DNA of 64,000 nucleotides from Calendula officinalis (Eukaryota > Streptophyta > Magnoliopsida > Asterales > Asteraceae). The first letter of the stretch is position 1. Each line of letters starts with the position of its first letter. Where the stretch lies: positions 39,094,908 to 39,158,907 of the forward strand of contig OY970825.1 in the NCBI GenBank assembly GCA_963853835.1, in the 5' to 3' direction. A program made the position numbers and the translations under genes. Shown here piece by piece: positions 10,379-21,466 of the stretch. The notes beneath the pieces were generated by a model, which did no database searches, was not told the DNA's origin, and saw only the letters and a list, made by a program, of their open reading frames with translations.

Positions 10379-13197
10379 TCACTTCTTCTTTTCTTTTTCC
10401 TTTACTTCCAACAGTTTTGCTCTTCTTTTATCACCTTCTAATGTCGTTTGGTTTTGTTTATTCCTTTGTGCAATAATATATTTGCTGATCTTTTTCACAA
10501 ATTCATTCATCTTATTTTGGAGCATCACAGCATCATGAGGTTTAATAAAATTCATGCACCATAATTGATAAAGAGTTTTCTCAGAGTGAGGATACTCTTT
10601 CTCATAAAGGAATAAGTCACATTTCTTACTTGTATATTCAAAGAAGTACATGTTGACAGTTGGTAGCACATTCCAGGCTAGAACATTCTCTGGATTTGTA
10701 TACTTCTCTGGATAATTTTCTGGATAGAAAGCAGCATCAATCATTTCAGTAATGTAACCTGCAGCTGAATTCTTCCAGATCTTCTTTGTTATTCTTGGTT
10801 TACCAATAATCAACATCTTGATTATGTCACTTCTGGTTAGGGACATGACTAAAGGTTTCCAAGCTCTGAATCTTTGAATGACCTTATCTTCTCTAACAAT
10901 CTCAATCATATCATCTATATATCTCCAATTGATGATTGGATTATTTTGTAGGGGAGCAATGGGAAGATCATGAACTTGAACCATTTGTAATTTCTTCTTT
11001 GGTTGTTCTAGTTCAGATGTAACAGTCTTCCTTTTCTTTGAAGCTTGAGAGGATACACCAGATGATTCTCCAGTTATAGTTTTTCTTTCTTTCATTTCTT
11101 TGGAGTTTATCTGTTCAAGTTTTGTGGTGTACTTCTCTTTAATGTCTTGTTCAGCAAGGTCCTTCTTCTTCTCCACACAGTACTTTTCAATTAAATTGAT
11201 CAACTTCATTCTTCCAAAGGCCTTTGTGTTGTGACCTCTTGATTTTAAGAATGTGACCATTTCTTTCTTCTTATCTGCAAATTGTTCTGGCATATCAGCC
11301 TTCTGCTCTTTGCATTCTTGTACTTGTGCTTCAAGAAGTTCTAGTGTTTCATATTCAAGTTGCCTGATTTTTTCTAGTTCTCTTCTTTGTAGCTCTTTTC
11401 TGGTTTCTGCAACTTGTTTGGTTTTGACCTTCTGTTGAAATTGTGGCAGTTTTGATATATCTGCTATATCTGCCAATTTAATTTCTGTGAATGGTTGTCT
11501 CAATATTCTAGCCCTTTCTGCTAATCTTTTGTTCTCATTGGCTAGAGAGACTTCAACCTTCTTTAAATATTTTGCTCTCTTTACCTTCCACCTATCCTGT
11601 TTGACTGATTTGGCATAGTTGATTTTGTTGACCATTTCATGACCTTGTGCTCTATTAGGTTGGTCTTCATCAGCAACTTCCTTTCCCTTTCCTATGTAGT
11701 TGTGTTTCTTCATATCTGGTTCAGATTCAATAACAAATTTGGGACCATAGTAGTGTATTTGTGACATGGGAAGTATTTTAGGATGTGGAGGTAGGGAGCA
11801 TTCATCAACTTCTAACCAGTTGATATCATCATCAATATCTTTCACCACCATTTGTGTTGTTTTTCTTTTTGGAGATGGTGGAAGTATCACTGCAGGCTCT
11901 AGTAGTGGTGGCAGCTCAATAATATCATCAGTAGTAACCAAAGTAGTTATTACTGGTATATCTTCAGGAGTTACTACTGATAGGGCATCAGTAGTGTTTG
12001 CTGCTTCATCTTGATTTACTACTGCTATGACATCAGTAGTAGTAGGAGTTACTACTGATGCTTCTTGTTGTGCTTGTTCTTCCATAGGAGCAGTAGTAGT
12101 AGCCTCAACAGTAACATTGACATTTTCTAGGCCTTCATCATGAACCTGGCCTTCATCAACTTTAGTTTCTTTAAGATTGAGGAGAGAAGTTGCTGCTGCT
12201 GCAATTGATTCATCAATCATGGTTTGAATATTGTCCTTCTCCCCCTTAGTGAGCTCAACTGGTGGAGCCTCACTACTTTCAATCTTCCTCTTCAATTTCC
12301 TTATGAGCTTTGTTTGTTGATGAAGCCTGTGCTCATAGAATCTCATTCTTTTGTTTATTGTGTTCATGTTCCTTTTCATGTATTGCATTGTTTTTCCTTG
12401 ATTTGTGAGATATGTAAGACAATCTTGTACAGTGGATTCAAGAGAATCCAATTTATCCGTCAATTGTTTGTTTTTAATACTGGCCTCACTCCATCTAGCA
12501 AGATCATCGGGCTCACTGACAGGTACATTGGCTTTAAGGTTTTCCATCCTTTCCGTCAAATCAATAGATCTACCCTCATCACTTCTTGGTGATTCATTGG
12601 GTTGTTTAGACACTCTCTTCTTCCTAGAAGAAGCAGAAGTGCCCCCCCTTTTGGTTTCTTGGCACCGGGGTCCTCTAAGTAATTCCTCAAAAGAGTCATC
12701 ACTCAGAGTTGCCGAGGTCTGGGTCTTAGTGATGTTTTCACTGTCCTGTGCACCCACCTTTGGGGCATCAGTAGTGAAAGCCCTCGCCTCATATCCTCTC
12801 TCCTCCTTGGAGGACAACTCTTGGAGCCTGGGGTTTGACTCAATTTTTCCCCTGGTGTCCTTGAAGGAAGATTTCTTCCTTTTATAGATTGTGGATATGT
12901 TTTGGGTTACATTGGGCAGGTCTTCCACAGAGTGAAGAGTAGCACTCTAGGGATTTATTTCAAGTTCCTGGGACACATTCAGGACTTCTATTTGTGTGGG
13001 TGATTGAGTGACTGTTTGGGGTGGTGTTTGGGCTGCATTTGGGGGTGATGGAGTGGGTTGAGGTTCAATTGGGGTTGTATCTTTCATTGAACCTTCTCCA
13101 ATAAATTGTTGATCTTTGATCATATTAGGAAACAAAGGGGTTTCCTTGCCCGAAAATTTAAACTGTTTCTCATATTAGAGAAAACTTTCTTGTTCAA
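10379..13197 (-). pseudogene. Copia element A, third ORF, middle and C-terminal part
   Basis: This continues the third ORF after a stop replaces a Glu codon at the end of the gag-ORF3 fusion. A one-base loss near 13171 and a further stop near 12946 follow, then 849 open codons run from 12928 to 10379. Visible are a Pro/Gln/Thr-rich linker, long charged segments predicted to form coiled coils (ELQRRELEKIRQLEYETLEL and neighbours), lysine-rich patches, and a conserved C-terminal block with INWRYIDDMIEIVREDKVIQ and ENVLAWNVLPTVNMYFFEYT that is shared with the ORF at 28109-31547. The tail is basic (KRRAKLLEVKEKEKKK). The function is unknown to me. Confidence 0.8.
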
Positions 13198-15441
13198 CTA
13201 AGGTGTTGTAAAAATGTTTTTGGGAGTTGACAAGTTTTGCAATTCACAATTTATAATATGTTGAAGAAATCTGGGATACATTAAAAATTTTGAGGAACTA
13301 AGATTTCCCAACATACCTTCAAAAATCATATATGAAAAATTAAATACTTGGTCTTTGCATAAACAGACAACAGCAGAGGCTATTGCCTTATTAAACTCAT
13401 TCCAAGTACTTCTTTTAGGAGAAATACAATGCTGAATAGTATGTACAAGAAATTTCCATTGTGGTAAGAGAAGACCTTTTTGGAAGGTGACAATGTCAAG
13501 TCTTCCCTCATATCCCATTTTGTTTAAAATTTCAACAATGTATTCCTTAGGAAGAGAAATGTTACCTTCATCGTCGTGCAGTTGTAGATGGTGTCTGATG
13601 GATTGTTCAGTGATTGTGATAGTCTTTTCATCCACATATGATCTTATCATAGGCACAGTTGTACCTTCTGTTCTTTCAGCATTGGTCCAGAAATCAACCA
13701 AGTGCTGTTGATATGCTCTCGGATTTACAGTTAGAGCAAACTTTATGTATGAGTTTTTCAGGAATTGTACGATTGGTCGAAAGTCTTTTGTACCATCTGG
13801 ATTGCGTAGAAACGCACACATATTGTGGAACTCTGAGTATTTAAGATCTGTTTGATTTTCATTTTTTAATTCATTAATTATTCTTTCTGAACTGTTTTTG
13901 AGTGGAGGAATGAATTTATATGGAGGTGGTACAGCATGATATCCCACCCCATGAACAACTTTTTCTGTAGTTTGATTATTAGTTAATTCATCAAGAATTT
14001 TAGTGCTTCTTTCAAATTTCTTAATTGTCAATTTATTTTGTTCAATTTCAAGTTGACATTCTTCTAATTTACTTGTTAGTTCTTTATTTTTTAATTCATA
14101 GTAATCTTTCTCATCTACAGCTTGGAGCAGTTCTTCCTTTATCCTTTGATCAATCATTTGGTACACCTTTATCTGATGTTCTTGATCAGCAATCACACCA
14201 TCAAATTCATAATTTCTTCTTAATGCTTTTGCTAAATCTTCATTTAATTTAGTGTTTTCTTTTTCTAAATTTTTAACAATTTTAATACATTCAGAAGTAT
14301 AAGGTTTAGGTTTTACCTCATATTTGCTGTCAGTAAAGGCCATTAGAGCTTGATTTTGAACATGTTCTTCTGCTTGAAAGCTCCAATCATAGCCTTGTCC
14401 TTGTTGTGAAACAAGAGCAGTTGAGTTTGATATTTTGTCTGGCTGAGGACATTCTTTTGCAAAGTGACCAAGATTGTTACAGTTGTAACATTTGACTTTA
14501 GTTTTGTCAAATCCAACTTTGTCACCTTTGTTATAGTTGAGACTTGTCCTACCAGTTCTTTTCAAGAATCTTTTGGTTCTTAGACTCAGCATAGCCATCT
14601 GCCATTTTAGATCCATCTCCTCAAGATCATCAGGATACAATTGTTCCAAATCATCACTAATTAGTGCAGTATGCACATGACTAGTGAAAAAGGATTCTTT
14701 TGCAGCATCTTCACAATCTGCAGCCTTTCCTGTGGTAGTTTCTTGACCTTGACCTGTACTAGATACAAATGCAGCATTATTAGAAGAAATAGAAGGGTTC
14801 TTTTGATTTACCTCAGTTTCAAATACTCTGAGATCATTGTAGAGTTCATCCAACTCCTTTTCTTCTAGTGCATCTCTTTGTCTATATATCACTGTGTACA
14901 TGGCCCATTCTTCACTAAGAGACCTTAGGAACTTCATGTTAGCATCTTCTTGATCCATCTTAACCCCAACCTGGTTAAGTTCACCAATTAGTTTGTTGAA
15001 TCTGTCAAACACTTGAGTGAGTGTCTCATTGGGCTTTCCTTTGAAGTTTTCAAAGTCTTGCTTGAGAACAGACTTCATGTTCCTCTTGGTGCTCTTGGTT
15101 CCAACGAATCTCTTCTCCAGTGCTTGCCACAACACCTTTGCATCATCATATTCAACAAAGAGGTGTTGATAGTCATTAGGAATGGCCAGTAGAAGAGTGC
15201 TTAGAGCTTTGAGTTCGATTCCTCTGTCTTTCTTCTCCTTTTCACATTTGAGTTTGTCTGCTTCAGTTGCAGAACTGGTTGCTTGACCAGGACCAGTTTT
15301 GTTTCCTTCAATAACAACTTCCCACATGAAATAATCAGTAATAAGCATGTATTGCTTAATACGATTCTTCCACATCCCAAAGTTATTGGGAGTGAGTATA
15401 GGGATTTTGTTAGCTTGAGTACTTTCATTGTTATCAGTCAT
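13198..15441 (-). CDS. Gag fused in frame to ORF3 N-terminal domain (copia element A)
   Basis: The start is taken at MTDNNESTQ, shared with the gag at 21467. The N-terminal ~510 residues are copia gag: a UBN2/retrotrans-gag-like helical region and one CCHC knuckle, CYNCNNLGHFAKEC, followed by a coiled-coil stretch. After SSERIINELKNENQ the frame passes without a stop into TDLKYSEFHNMCAFLRNPDG. That is the N-terminal domain of the third ORF, which in element B lies 5 kb further downstream behind pol. The result is a 747-residue hybrid that ends at NIFTTP where element B continues. About 5 kb containing the second gag zinc knuckle, all of pol and the ORF3 promoter are missing at the joint. Such a fusion would carry Gag assembly plus the ORF3 domain; whether it is made is unknown. 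Confidence 0.88.
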   Translation of the reverse strand: MTDNNESTQANKIPILTPNNFGMWKNRIKQYMLITDYFMWEVVIEGNKTGPGQATSSATEADKLKCEKEKKDRGIELKALSTLLLAIPNDYQHLFVEYDDAKVLWQALEKRFVGTKSTKRNMKSVLKQDFENFKGKPNETLTQVFDRFNKLIGELNQVGVKMDQEDANMKFLRSLSEEWAMYTVIYRQRDALEEKELDELYNDLRVFETEVNQKNPSISSNNAAFVSSTGQGQETTTGKAADCEDAAKESFFTSHVHTALISDDLEQLYPDDLEEMDLKWQMAMLSLRTKRFLKRTGRTSLNYNKGDKVGFDKTKVKCYNCNNLGHFAKECPQPDKISNSTALVSQQGQGYDWSFQAEEHVQNQALMAFTDSKYEVKPKPYTSECIKIVKNLEKENTKLNEDLAKALRRNYEFDGVIADQEHQIKVYQMIDQRIKEELLQAVDEKDYYELKNKELTSKLEECQLEIEQNKLTIKKFERSTKILDELTNNQTTEKVVHGVGYHAVPPPYKFIPPLKNSSERIINELKNENQTDLKYSEFHNMCAFLRNPDGTKDFRPIVQFLKNSYIKFALTVNPRAYQQHLVDFWTNAERTEGTTVPMIRSYVDEKTITITEQSIRHHLQLHDDEGNISLPKEYIVEILNKMGYEGRLDIVTFQKGLLLPQWKFLVHTIQHCISPKRSTWNEFNKAIASAVVCLCKDQVFNFSYMIFEGMLGNLSSSKFLMYPRFLQHIINCELQNLSTPKNIFTTP

Positions 15442-15515
15442 GATTAACAATTAGTGTGTTTTAAAAGATTAAAACTTTTTGTTGTTCTTAAAATTCGTAG
15501 ATCTAGAACCAATAA

Positions 15516-15527
15516 GCTCTGATACCA
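15516..15527 (-). promoter_or_regulatory. Primer binding site, tRNA-iMet type (copia A)
   Basis: GCTCTGATACCA on the plus strand is the complement of TGGTATCAGAGC. It lies two bases from the LTR edge, as expected for a minus-strand element. Confidence 0.92.
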
Positions 15528-15529
15528 CT

Positions 15530-16170
15530 TGTCAGGATCGATTAACTATGAAGAGTTAATAAACACCTTTAGATCTAATTGATGATAGAAGTTGCAGCGG
15601 ATCAACACTATATCAATATATTAAGAACAATGAACTGTAAAACAATATGCGAAAATATTAAGAACACAGTTTCACAAAAAGCTTCAATGTATATTATTGA
15701 TTAACAATACACACGTACGTTTACAATTCGTCAGGAACTATATATAATAGTCCTTGAAGCCTAACTATTTACCTAGTTATTTTAGGACTTGATTTACATC
15801 TAATAATAAAAGATATACATTGAATTACATTCTATAACTAACTCTGCGAAGATCTCGGACTTTGATATGCTTCCAAAACGTATACCAGTAGTAACTTCAA
15901 TCACCAGTAGTAAATATGCATCGTCAGTAGTAACTCTGGTGACCAGAAGTAAGTCCAATACCAACGTCAGTAGTAACTACTAATGATCAGTAGTATCTTC
16001 AATATAAGCATGATCAGTAGTAACTTTAGTTATAGTTCTTCACCAGTATCAACTCATCAGTACTAAGTGTTTCTGCCCCATCAGTAACAACCATAGTCTT
16101 CATCAGTAATAACTATGATCAGTACTAACTGCAGCATCAGTAATAAGTTGAACTGTGATTTGGTCTAACA
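15530..16170 (-). repeat. 5' LTR of copia element A
   Basis: Nearly identical to 9689-10330, ending with TAACA on the plus strand. Differences include GTCAGG versus GTAAGG near 15731 and single-base changes among the CAGTAGTA repeats. Confidence 0.92.
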
Positions 16171-16409
16171 ATACGCAAGCAAACTTAAAATTATGAGACA
16201 TCTTGTTTTTATACTCGAATTTGGCAAAGTAAGATATTAGGATTGTATTATTAGTTTTTATATCTTCAAAATTTAAACGTATATTTGCCATCAATGTTTT
16301 GCAACTACCTGATTATTAAGTACACTTTGCAGGGACACCTACAATTCTAAATGCTCTCTTTCGCTCGAAGATATTCATGAACTAAAGTAAATTTAGGAAG
16401 TGACACATA
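16171..16409 (+). pseudogene. RPA70-like gene copy A, middle segment
   Basis: This continues the exon interrupted at 9688 (joined reading ...DEYASKL) and runs into an intron. The next exon piece, near 16320-16390 (ACTTTGCAGGGACACC...CTCGAAGATATTCATGAAC), aligns by eye with complement 34910-34990 in copy B. The segment is ended by the Harbinger insertion at 16410. Confidence 0.65.
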
Positions 16410-16804
16410 GACCACTGCCACTGGTAAATGCAACTGACGCCGTCAGTTGCTGCCAACTCAGCGTCACGTCAGGAGACAAACTAACTAACACTAAACTGAC
16501 GTAGTCATGCCAACAACACTCCGTCACTTCACCAACATTAATTAATTTACTTTCTTTTTAATTAAAACAAAAATATAACTAAAACATAATACTTTTATTA
16601 AAATAAAAAACATTACAATAATTTAAAAACATAAAGAAAGAAGACGATAAAAAAACTACAATAATTTAAAAACATAAATTAACGTTGGCGGAAATTTGGT
16701 GGGAGTAACGAAATGTGGTCTACTAGTGCATTGCGAAGTCTGTGATGCGTTGCTTGATCCCGTGGTTCTTTGGCCATTCGAGCGTGTGTTGCATCTCTCT
16801 CATT

Positions 16805-18015
16805 TCACGAGCGTTGCGACGTGTTTGCCGGGTTATCCATATACGCCTCCTCAAGTGGACACATGTTGCGACCGTTGTCCTCAATTATCATGTTGTGTAA
16901 AATTATACCACAATACATGATTCGGCGTATTTTATTGACGCTATATGGTCTTGCCGGGTTTTTAATGATTTGCCAACGTCCTTGCAAAACACCGAATGCT
17001 CGATCAATATCTTTTCTTGCGGCTTCTTGATATCTTTTAAACCGAGTTTGTTGTTCAGATAGCGGATACTTAAATGTCTTCACAATGGTTGACCATTCCG
17101 GATATATCTCGTCATCGAGATAGTATCCTTTAGTGAATTGTTGTCCGACAATGACAAAAAGAATAGTGAGAGTTTTGTCTTTCAGCAAGTCCTTGAATAA
17201 GTCTGATACATTAAGGACATTGATGTCGTTGCTCGAACCAGTTGGGCCGAAGTAAGCGTGCGAAATCCACAAATCATAAGACGCAACCGCTTCTAGCATG
17301 ATCGTTGGCTCCCTTGGTCACCTCGTGTGTATTGTTCTTTCCATGCCACCGAACAATTCCTCCAAGGCCAGTGCATGCAATCGATGCTGCCGAGCATACC
17401 CGGAAAACCATGCACCTCAGCATGACATTGATGTAAGCGCTCGACGTCATGTGCGTTGGGTTTTCTTAAGTACTCAGCACCAAATAGATGGAATACACAT
17501 TTGACAAAATTATCCAAACAATCATACGATGTTTGTTGTCCCATGTGTAGCTATTCATCAAACAAATCGGCAGCACAACCATAGGCCAATTGTCGTACAT
17601 CGGATGTACATTTTTGAAGAATATTAAAACCCGATCTTCCGGTAGCATCGTCCCGTTGACGAAAATACAAAAAATGCGCAGGTAAAGGAGTCTGAGAGTA
17701 AGAAGTTATACCGTCACATATACAGAGGAACAGTGAACGGGTCATACGGAAACGTCGCCTAAAATAATCCAGCGGGAACGTGGGATTTTCAGCAAAGTAG
17801 CCTGCGTACAAACGCTCACCGACACCTTCACGATCTCGTGGCACATACCTTCTCGGCGCTCTGGGGATCGGAGCGATCTCTTCATCGTCCTCTGTATCAG
17901 ATGAAAGAGCATTCACAATGGCGACCATTTCCTCGACATTGTAAGAATTGGCTATCGTTAAAATAGCTTCTAAATCGGAATCATATTCGGAAGAGGAATC
18001 AGAAACATTAGATAT
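16805..18015 (-). pseudogene. Harbinger transposase (DDE_Tnp_4 / ALP1-like), inactivated
   Basis: The order of conserved blocks is FRRRFRMTRSLFLCICDGI (DNA-binding region), MLGSIDCMHWPWRNC (first catalytic Asp), GPTGSSNDINVL (second Asp), and KDIDRAFGVLQGRW followed by LHNMIIED. In relatives the third catalytic residue is the Glu of VERAFGVLQ; here it is Asp. Further damage: the probable ATG at 18013-18015 reads ATA before SNVSDSSSEYDSD; TAC has become the stop TAG near 17548; one base is lost near 17309 (DQG then a shifted frame). It would normally cut and paste the element, acting with a Myb-like partner, which is not seen in this window. Confidence 0.88.
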
Positions 18016-18103
18016 TTTATAAGTATGGTTGGGTGGGAGAAGAGAAAATTTTTGTTGTGAAAATTATAGAATGAAGTGGGTATTTTTAGAGATTTAAAAG
18101 GAT

Positions 18104-18145
18104 TAATATATATATGTATATATATATATATATTAATATATATAT
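18104..18145. repeat. TA-rich microsatellite at left edge of nested TIR element
   Basis: Interrupted TA repeats border the inverted repeat that starts at 18146. Confidence 0.8.
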
Positions 18146-20031
18146 GGTCGAGTTATATTGAGAACCCTGATTTCAAAAAGAACTCTGAGAACTCTTATTA
18201 ACCAATCAGAATTTAATAAATTAATTTTAATTTATTTATTTCATATTAATTATTTAGGGGTATTTAGGACATTTTACCAAAAACAAAAATATTTCCTTTT
18301 TTGAATTTTCCTAAAATTTAGAAATTATTTTCAAAAATTTATTGTTATTTTGCCATTTTTGTTGAGTCAGTTGTGCATATATGTTTCTTTTTTTATAACT
18401 AGTGTTACATGTAGGTTGTGCATATATGTTGAGACAGTTGTGCATATTGAACATATATGTAACATAAAACCAACGTGTTTAACAAACAAAGGTATGTGAT
18501 CCAAATTTTACAAAATTGATAGAGCAAACATAATACATACATGTCAACTAATCCATACAAAACGTCAAATTCAAAAAACACATATATGTATTCAAGCAAT
18601 AACATATATGCATCCAAATTGTTGCTGGTGTGCAATAACATATATCCCCCTTTTGAATCAACTTTCTTCTTTATATATCCTAACACAAAATGCTCATATC
18701 CTCTTGTTCCTCTTGTATAACTTGTCAATTTTCCTTGTACCACCTACTACAAAACATAAAAAAGAACATATACGTTTATCAAGAATACATATACAAACTA
18801 ATCAAGAACATATATGAAACCTAATAAGAACCCGACATAATTAAACAAAATCAGACCTTCACAATAGTCAAAGAACACAAACTAAAATGAAAAAAATAAT
18901 ATCCAAACCAACATGATTAAACCGACCCAGATCTTCATTACAGTCGAGAACAAAAATATTGCAGAAATAGTCCTTTCACTTCCCTCTTTAAATTAAAAGT
19001 GCAATCATAAATCATTATGTCAACTGCAAAACTAATAGCAACTAATTTAAACAATCAAAGAAAATACTATAAAAAACAAATGGAAATACCATAAGAAAAT
19101 AACTTTAAACATGAGCAAAAATTATAATAAAAAATCACCAAATATGATTTTTTCAATTGCAAAAGTACAAATCAAAATATGTAAAATCTTCTAAAAAAGT
19201 ACGAATCAAGATTGTTTTTAAGTGCAAAAATCTTTTGGGTGATTTAATTTCCTTTCAAAAACAAATCCAAAACTAATAGTATTTTTATGACATTAAATAT
19301 TAAAAAAACAATGTGGATATCATCAGACATTACTAACTTGCGCAATACATATTATTGATGCATCCTCATATTCAAGATCAAAGCAAAAATAAGTAAGAAT
19401 ACCTTGCGATGTTACTATGGAGGTTGCCGGCAACTGCTGCTCCCAACAACCTACTTCAGTCCACCACTTCCGCCACGGATTTTACCAACCAACAGCCTTT
19501 TTCGCGCCGAACCACCAAGATCCAACCACCGCCGCTCCAAGACCCAACAACAGCCCACGTCGGCGGAGAACCACCGACGCCTAACATATATCGTTGACCG
19601 ATCACCGCCGGGATCTGAAGCTTACTTCGATCCTTCATCTAACTTGGTATTCAAAACATCGCCGGATCCGCCATCATCAGACGATTTTTGAGATTGTATG
19701 TAGAGAGAGATTGAGATGTATGTAGACGGAGATTCGAATTTTGAGAGAAACAAATCTTGAGAAATCAATGGACGTAGAGAGAGAAACTATTTTGAATTAA
19801 TGTTTACTAAAATTGTGGAACGGTTTTTAGACTTTACTAATTTATTATTATTTTTAAAATTAAAATTACTACCATACCCTTTTCATTTAATTATTAATAT
19901 AATTATAGTTTGATTTATTTACGAAAATACCATAACAGATCTTAACCGTTAATCTTAAATCTAATGGTGTAGATTGGTTAATTAAAAGTTCTCAGAGTTC
20001 TTTTTGAAATCAGAGTTCTCAATATAATCCT

Positions 20032-20034
<3 letters not shown>
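18146..20034. mobile_element. TIR element inserted in TA repeats (about 1.9 kb)
   Basis: The left end (TATATTGAGAACCCTGATTT, CAAAAAGAACTCTGAGAACT, then TTAACCAAT) reappears inverted at 19977-20034, about 60 bp at roughly 88% identity by eye. Both sides are bounded by TA microsatellites (18104-18145, 20035-20092). This fits MULE-type or rice Micron-like elements that target (TA)n. The interior is AT-rich with CATATATGT words at 18370-18830. At 19400-19700 it changes to GC-rich, coding-like sequence that may be captured. No transposase. Confidence 0.75.
19404..19691 (+). CDS. Short proline/serine-rich ORF inside the nested TIR element
   Basis: A 95-codon open frame rich in Pro, Arg, Ser and Thr, in a patch of about 300 bp that is markedly more GC-rich than its surroundings. 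I do not recognise a domain. It may be a fragment of a host exon or UTR carried by the element, or a chance open frame in GC-rich DNA. Confidence 0.25.
   Translation: MRCYYGGCRQLLLPTTYFSPPLPPRILPTNSLFRAEPPRSNHRRSKTQQQPTSAENHRRLTYIVDRSPPGSEAYFDPSSNLVFKTSPDPPSSDDF

Positions 20035-20092
<58 letters not shown>
20035..20092. repeat. (TA)n microsatellite
   Basis: An uninterrupted TA repeat of about 58 bp that forms the right border of the nested TIR element. Confidence 0.95.
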
Positions 20093-20265
20093 CGATAATA
20101 TTACCGTTGGGGGAAAAAAAGAAAAAAAAACGACCGGAGCTCCCTCCCGTCTCGTCTCCAAACCGGCGTGGGCCAAACCGGCGGTGCCACCGACGGTCCG
20201 TGCCAACGGTGGCGGTCAAGACGCCAAACCGGCGGTGCCTACCGGTGGCACCGTTGGCAGTGGTC

Positions 20266-20760
20266 TTATTATGAATATTAGTAACATTATAATTAAAATC
20301 CTAATTATGACAGGGTTCAGAATCGTGGAGGGTATGATGCTAGCCAATTTAAGACTGAATTCTTTTACCGGAAGTTAAAGTAGTTACTGCAGCGGAGTTT
20401 CTCAATGGTTTTGTAAAAAACATGGCGAGAGAACTCGTGACTGTGAACAGGTTTGTTAATTAACATCTCCTTAAAATTGTAACCACATGCGTGTTAATAA
20501 ACTTTTTTTTATTAACTAATATATATTTTTGTTATATTCTTAATCAATGTATGATTCACATTGTATCGTGTACGCCACAATTCACCAATCCACAAGGAAC
20601 ATGGTTGGGCATACCACTTGCACGATGTGTAATAAAAGGGTGAATATTTTTCGATGATGAATCGCAACACAACTTATATTTGTGAGAGCCATGACCATAT
20701 ACAAGGTGTATCTAAGTAACAACAATAAATTTATATACTCTCGGCTATCATAGTTAATCA
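20266..20760 (+). pseudogene. RPA70-like gene copy A, third segment
   Basis: An exon begins after an acceptor (ATTATGACAG, near 20311) and reads GFRIVEGMMLANLRLNSFTGS before a stop. A later exon at about 20548-20640 encodes YDSHCIVYATIHQSTRNMVG and C-x2-C-like TTCTMCNKRVN, the zinc-ribbon region of the RPA large-subunit C-terminal OB-fold. Copy B (complement of 34352-34840) matches it. The first half is about 85% similar by eye, whereas 20520-20760 is nearly identical. It is interrupted at 20760 by copia element B. Confidence 0.72.
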
Positions 20761-21378
20761 TGTTGGAGCAAAACACAAATCAACTTATTACTGATGCTGC
20801 AGTTAGTACTGATCTTATTTAGTACTGATGGGGCAGAACATTTACTACTGATGAAGTTGATGCTGGTGTATACTATAACTAAGTTACTACTGATCATGAG
20901 AAGATTGAAGATACTACTGATCATTGTAGTTACTACTGACGTTGATTATGGACTTACTACTGATCACCAAGTATACTACTGATGTTACTTATTTACTACT
21001 GGTGATTGCAGTTACTACTGATACGCGTTTTTGGAAGATATCAAGTCCGAGATCTTCGTAGAGATAGTTATAGAATGTAATTAAATGTATATCTTTTATA
21101 ATTCGATGTAAATCAAATCCTAGAATAACTAGGGTAAATAGTTTAGCTTCAAGGACTACTATAAGTATGTTCCTTACGAATTGTAAACGTACGTGTGTAT
21201 TGTTAACTCAATAATATACATTGAAGCTTTTTGTGAAACTGTGTTCTTAATATTCTTGCATATTGTTCATACAGTTCATTGTTCTTAATTATTGATATAG
21301 TGTTGATCCGCTGCAACTTCTATCATCAATTAGATCTAAGGTGTTTGTTAACTTGTCTATAGTTAATCGATCCTGACA
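20761..21378 (+). repeat. 5' LTR of copia element B
   Basis: TGTTGGAGCAAAACACA...CGATCCTGACA. Eight copies of WTACTACTGRY lie between about 20856 and 21025. Confidence 0.95.
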
Positions 21379-21380
21379 AG

Positions 21381-21392
21381 TGGTATCAGAGC
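21381..21392 (+). promoter_or_regulatory. Primer binding site, tRNA-iMet type (copia B)
   Basis: TGGTATCAGAGC two bases after the LTR end. Confidence 0.95.
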
Positions 21393-21466
21393 GTATTGGT
21401 TCTAGATCTACTATTTGTTAAGAACAACAAAAAGTTTTAATCTTTAAAACACACACATTATTAATC

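Larger units (their letters stand above)
9689..16170 (-). mobile_element. Copia element A: pol-less, gag-ORF3 fusion type (6.5 kb)
   Basis: Two LTRs (9689-10330 and 15530-16170) flank a minus-strand interior of about 5.2 kb with gag and a third ORF but no protease, integrase, RT or RNase H. The PBS is at 15516-15527. A polypurine tract (complement of ATCTCCCCCTAAACTT) follows the left LTR. Flanking ATATG (9684-9688) and ATACG (16171-16175) are a 5-bp target duplication with one change. The LTRs differ at roughly eight places by eye, so insertion is fairly recent. The element sits in an exon of RPA-like copy A. It would need proteins from a full element such as 20761-32197. Confidence 0.93.
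16410..20265 (-). mobile_element. PIF/Harbinger transposon with a nested element
   Basis: Perfect 11-bp inverted ends GACCACTGCCA (16410-16420) and TGGCAGTGGTC (20255-20265), with partial similarity beyond. The flanks ATA and TTA are compatible with the 3-bp target duplication of this superfamily after one change. It contains a decayed minus-strand transposase (16805-18015). A (TA)n-flanked TIR element (18104-20092) is inserted on its 5' side. The right end (20093-20265) is GC-rich with CCGGCGGTGCC repeats. It lies in an intron of RPA-like copy A; copy B lacks it. Confidence 0.8.

Noticed and set aside
12224..12887. Plus-strand frames opposite the copia A third ORF
   Set aside because: Shadows of the minus-strand coding sequence; the same antisense frame appears opposite 29105-29638.
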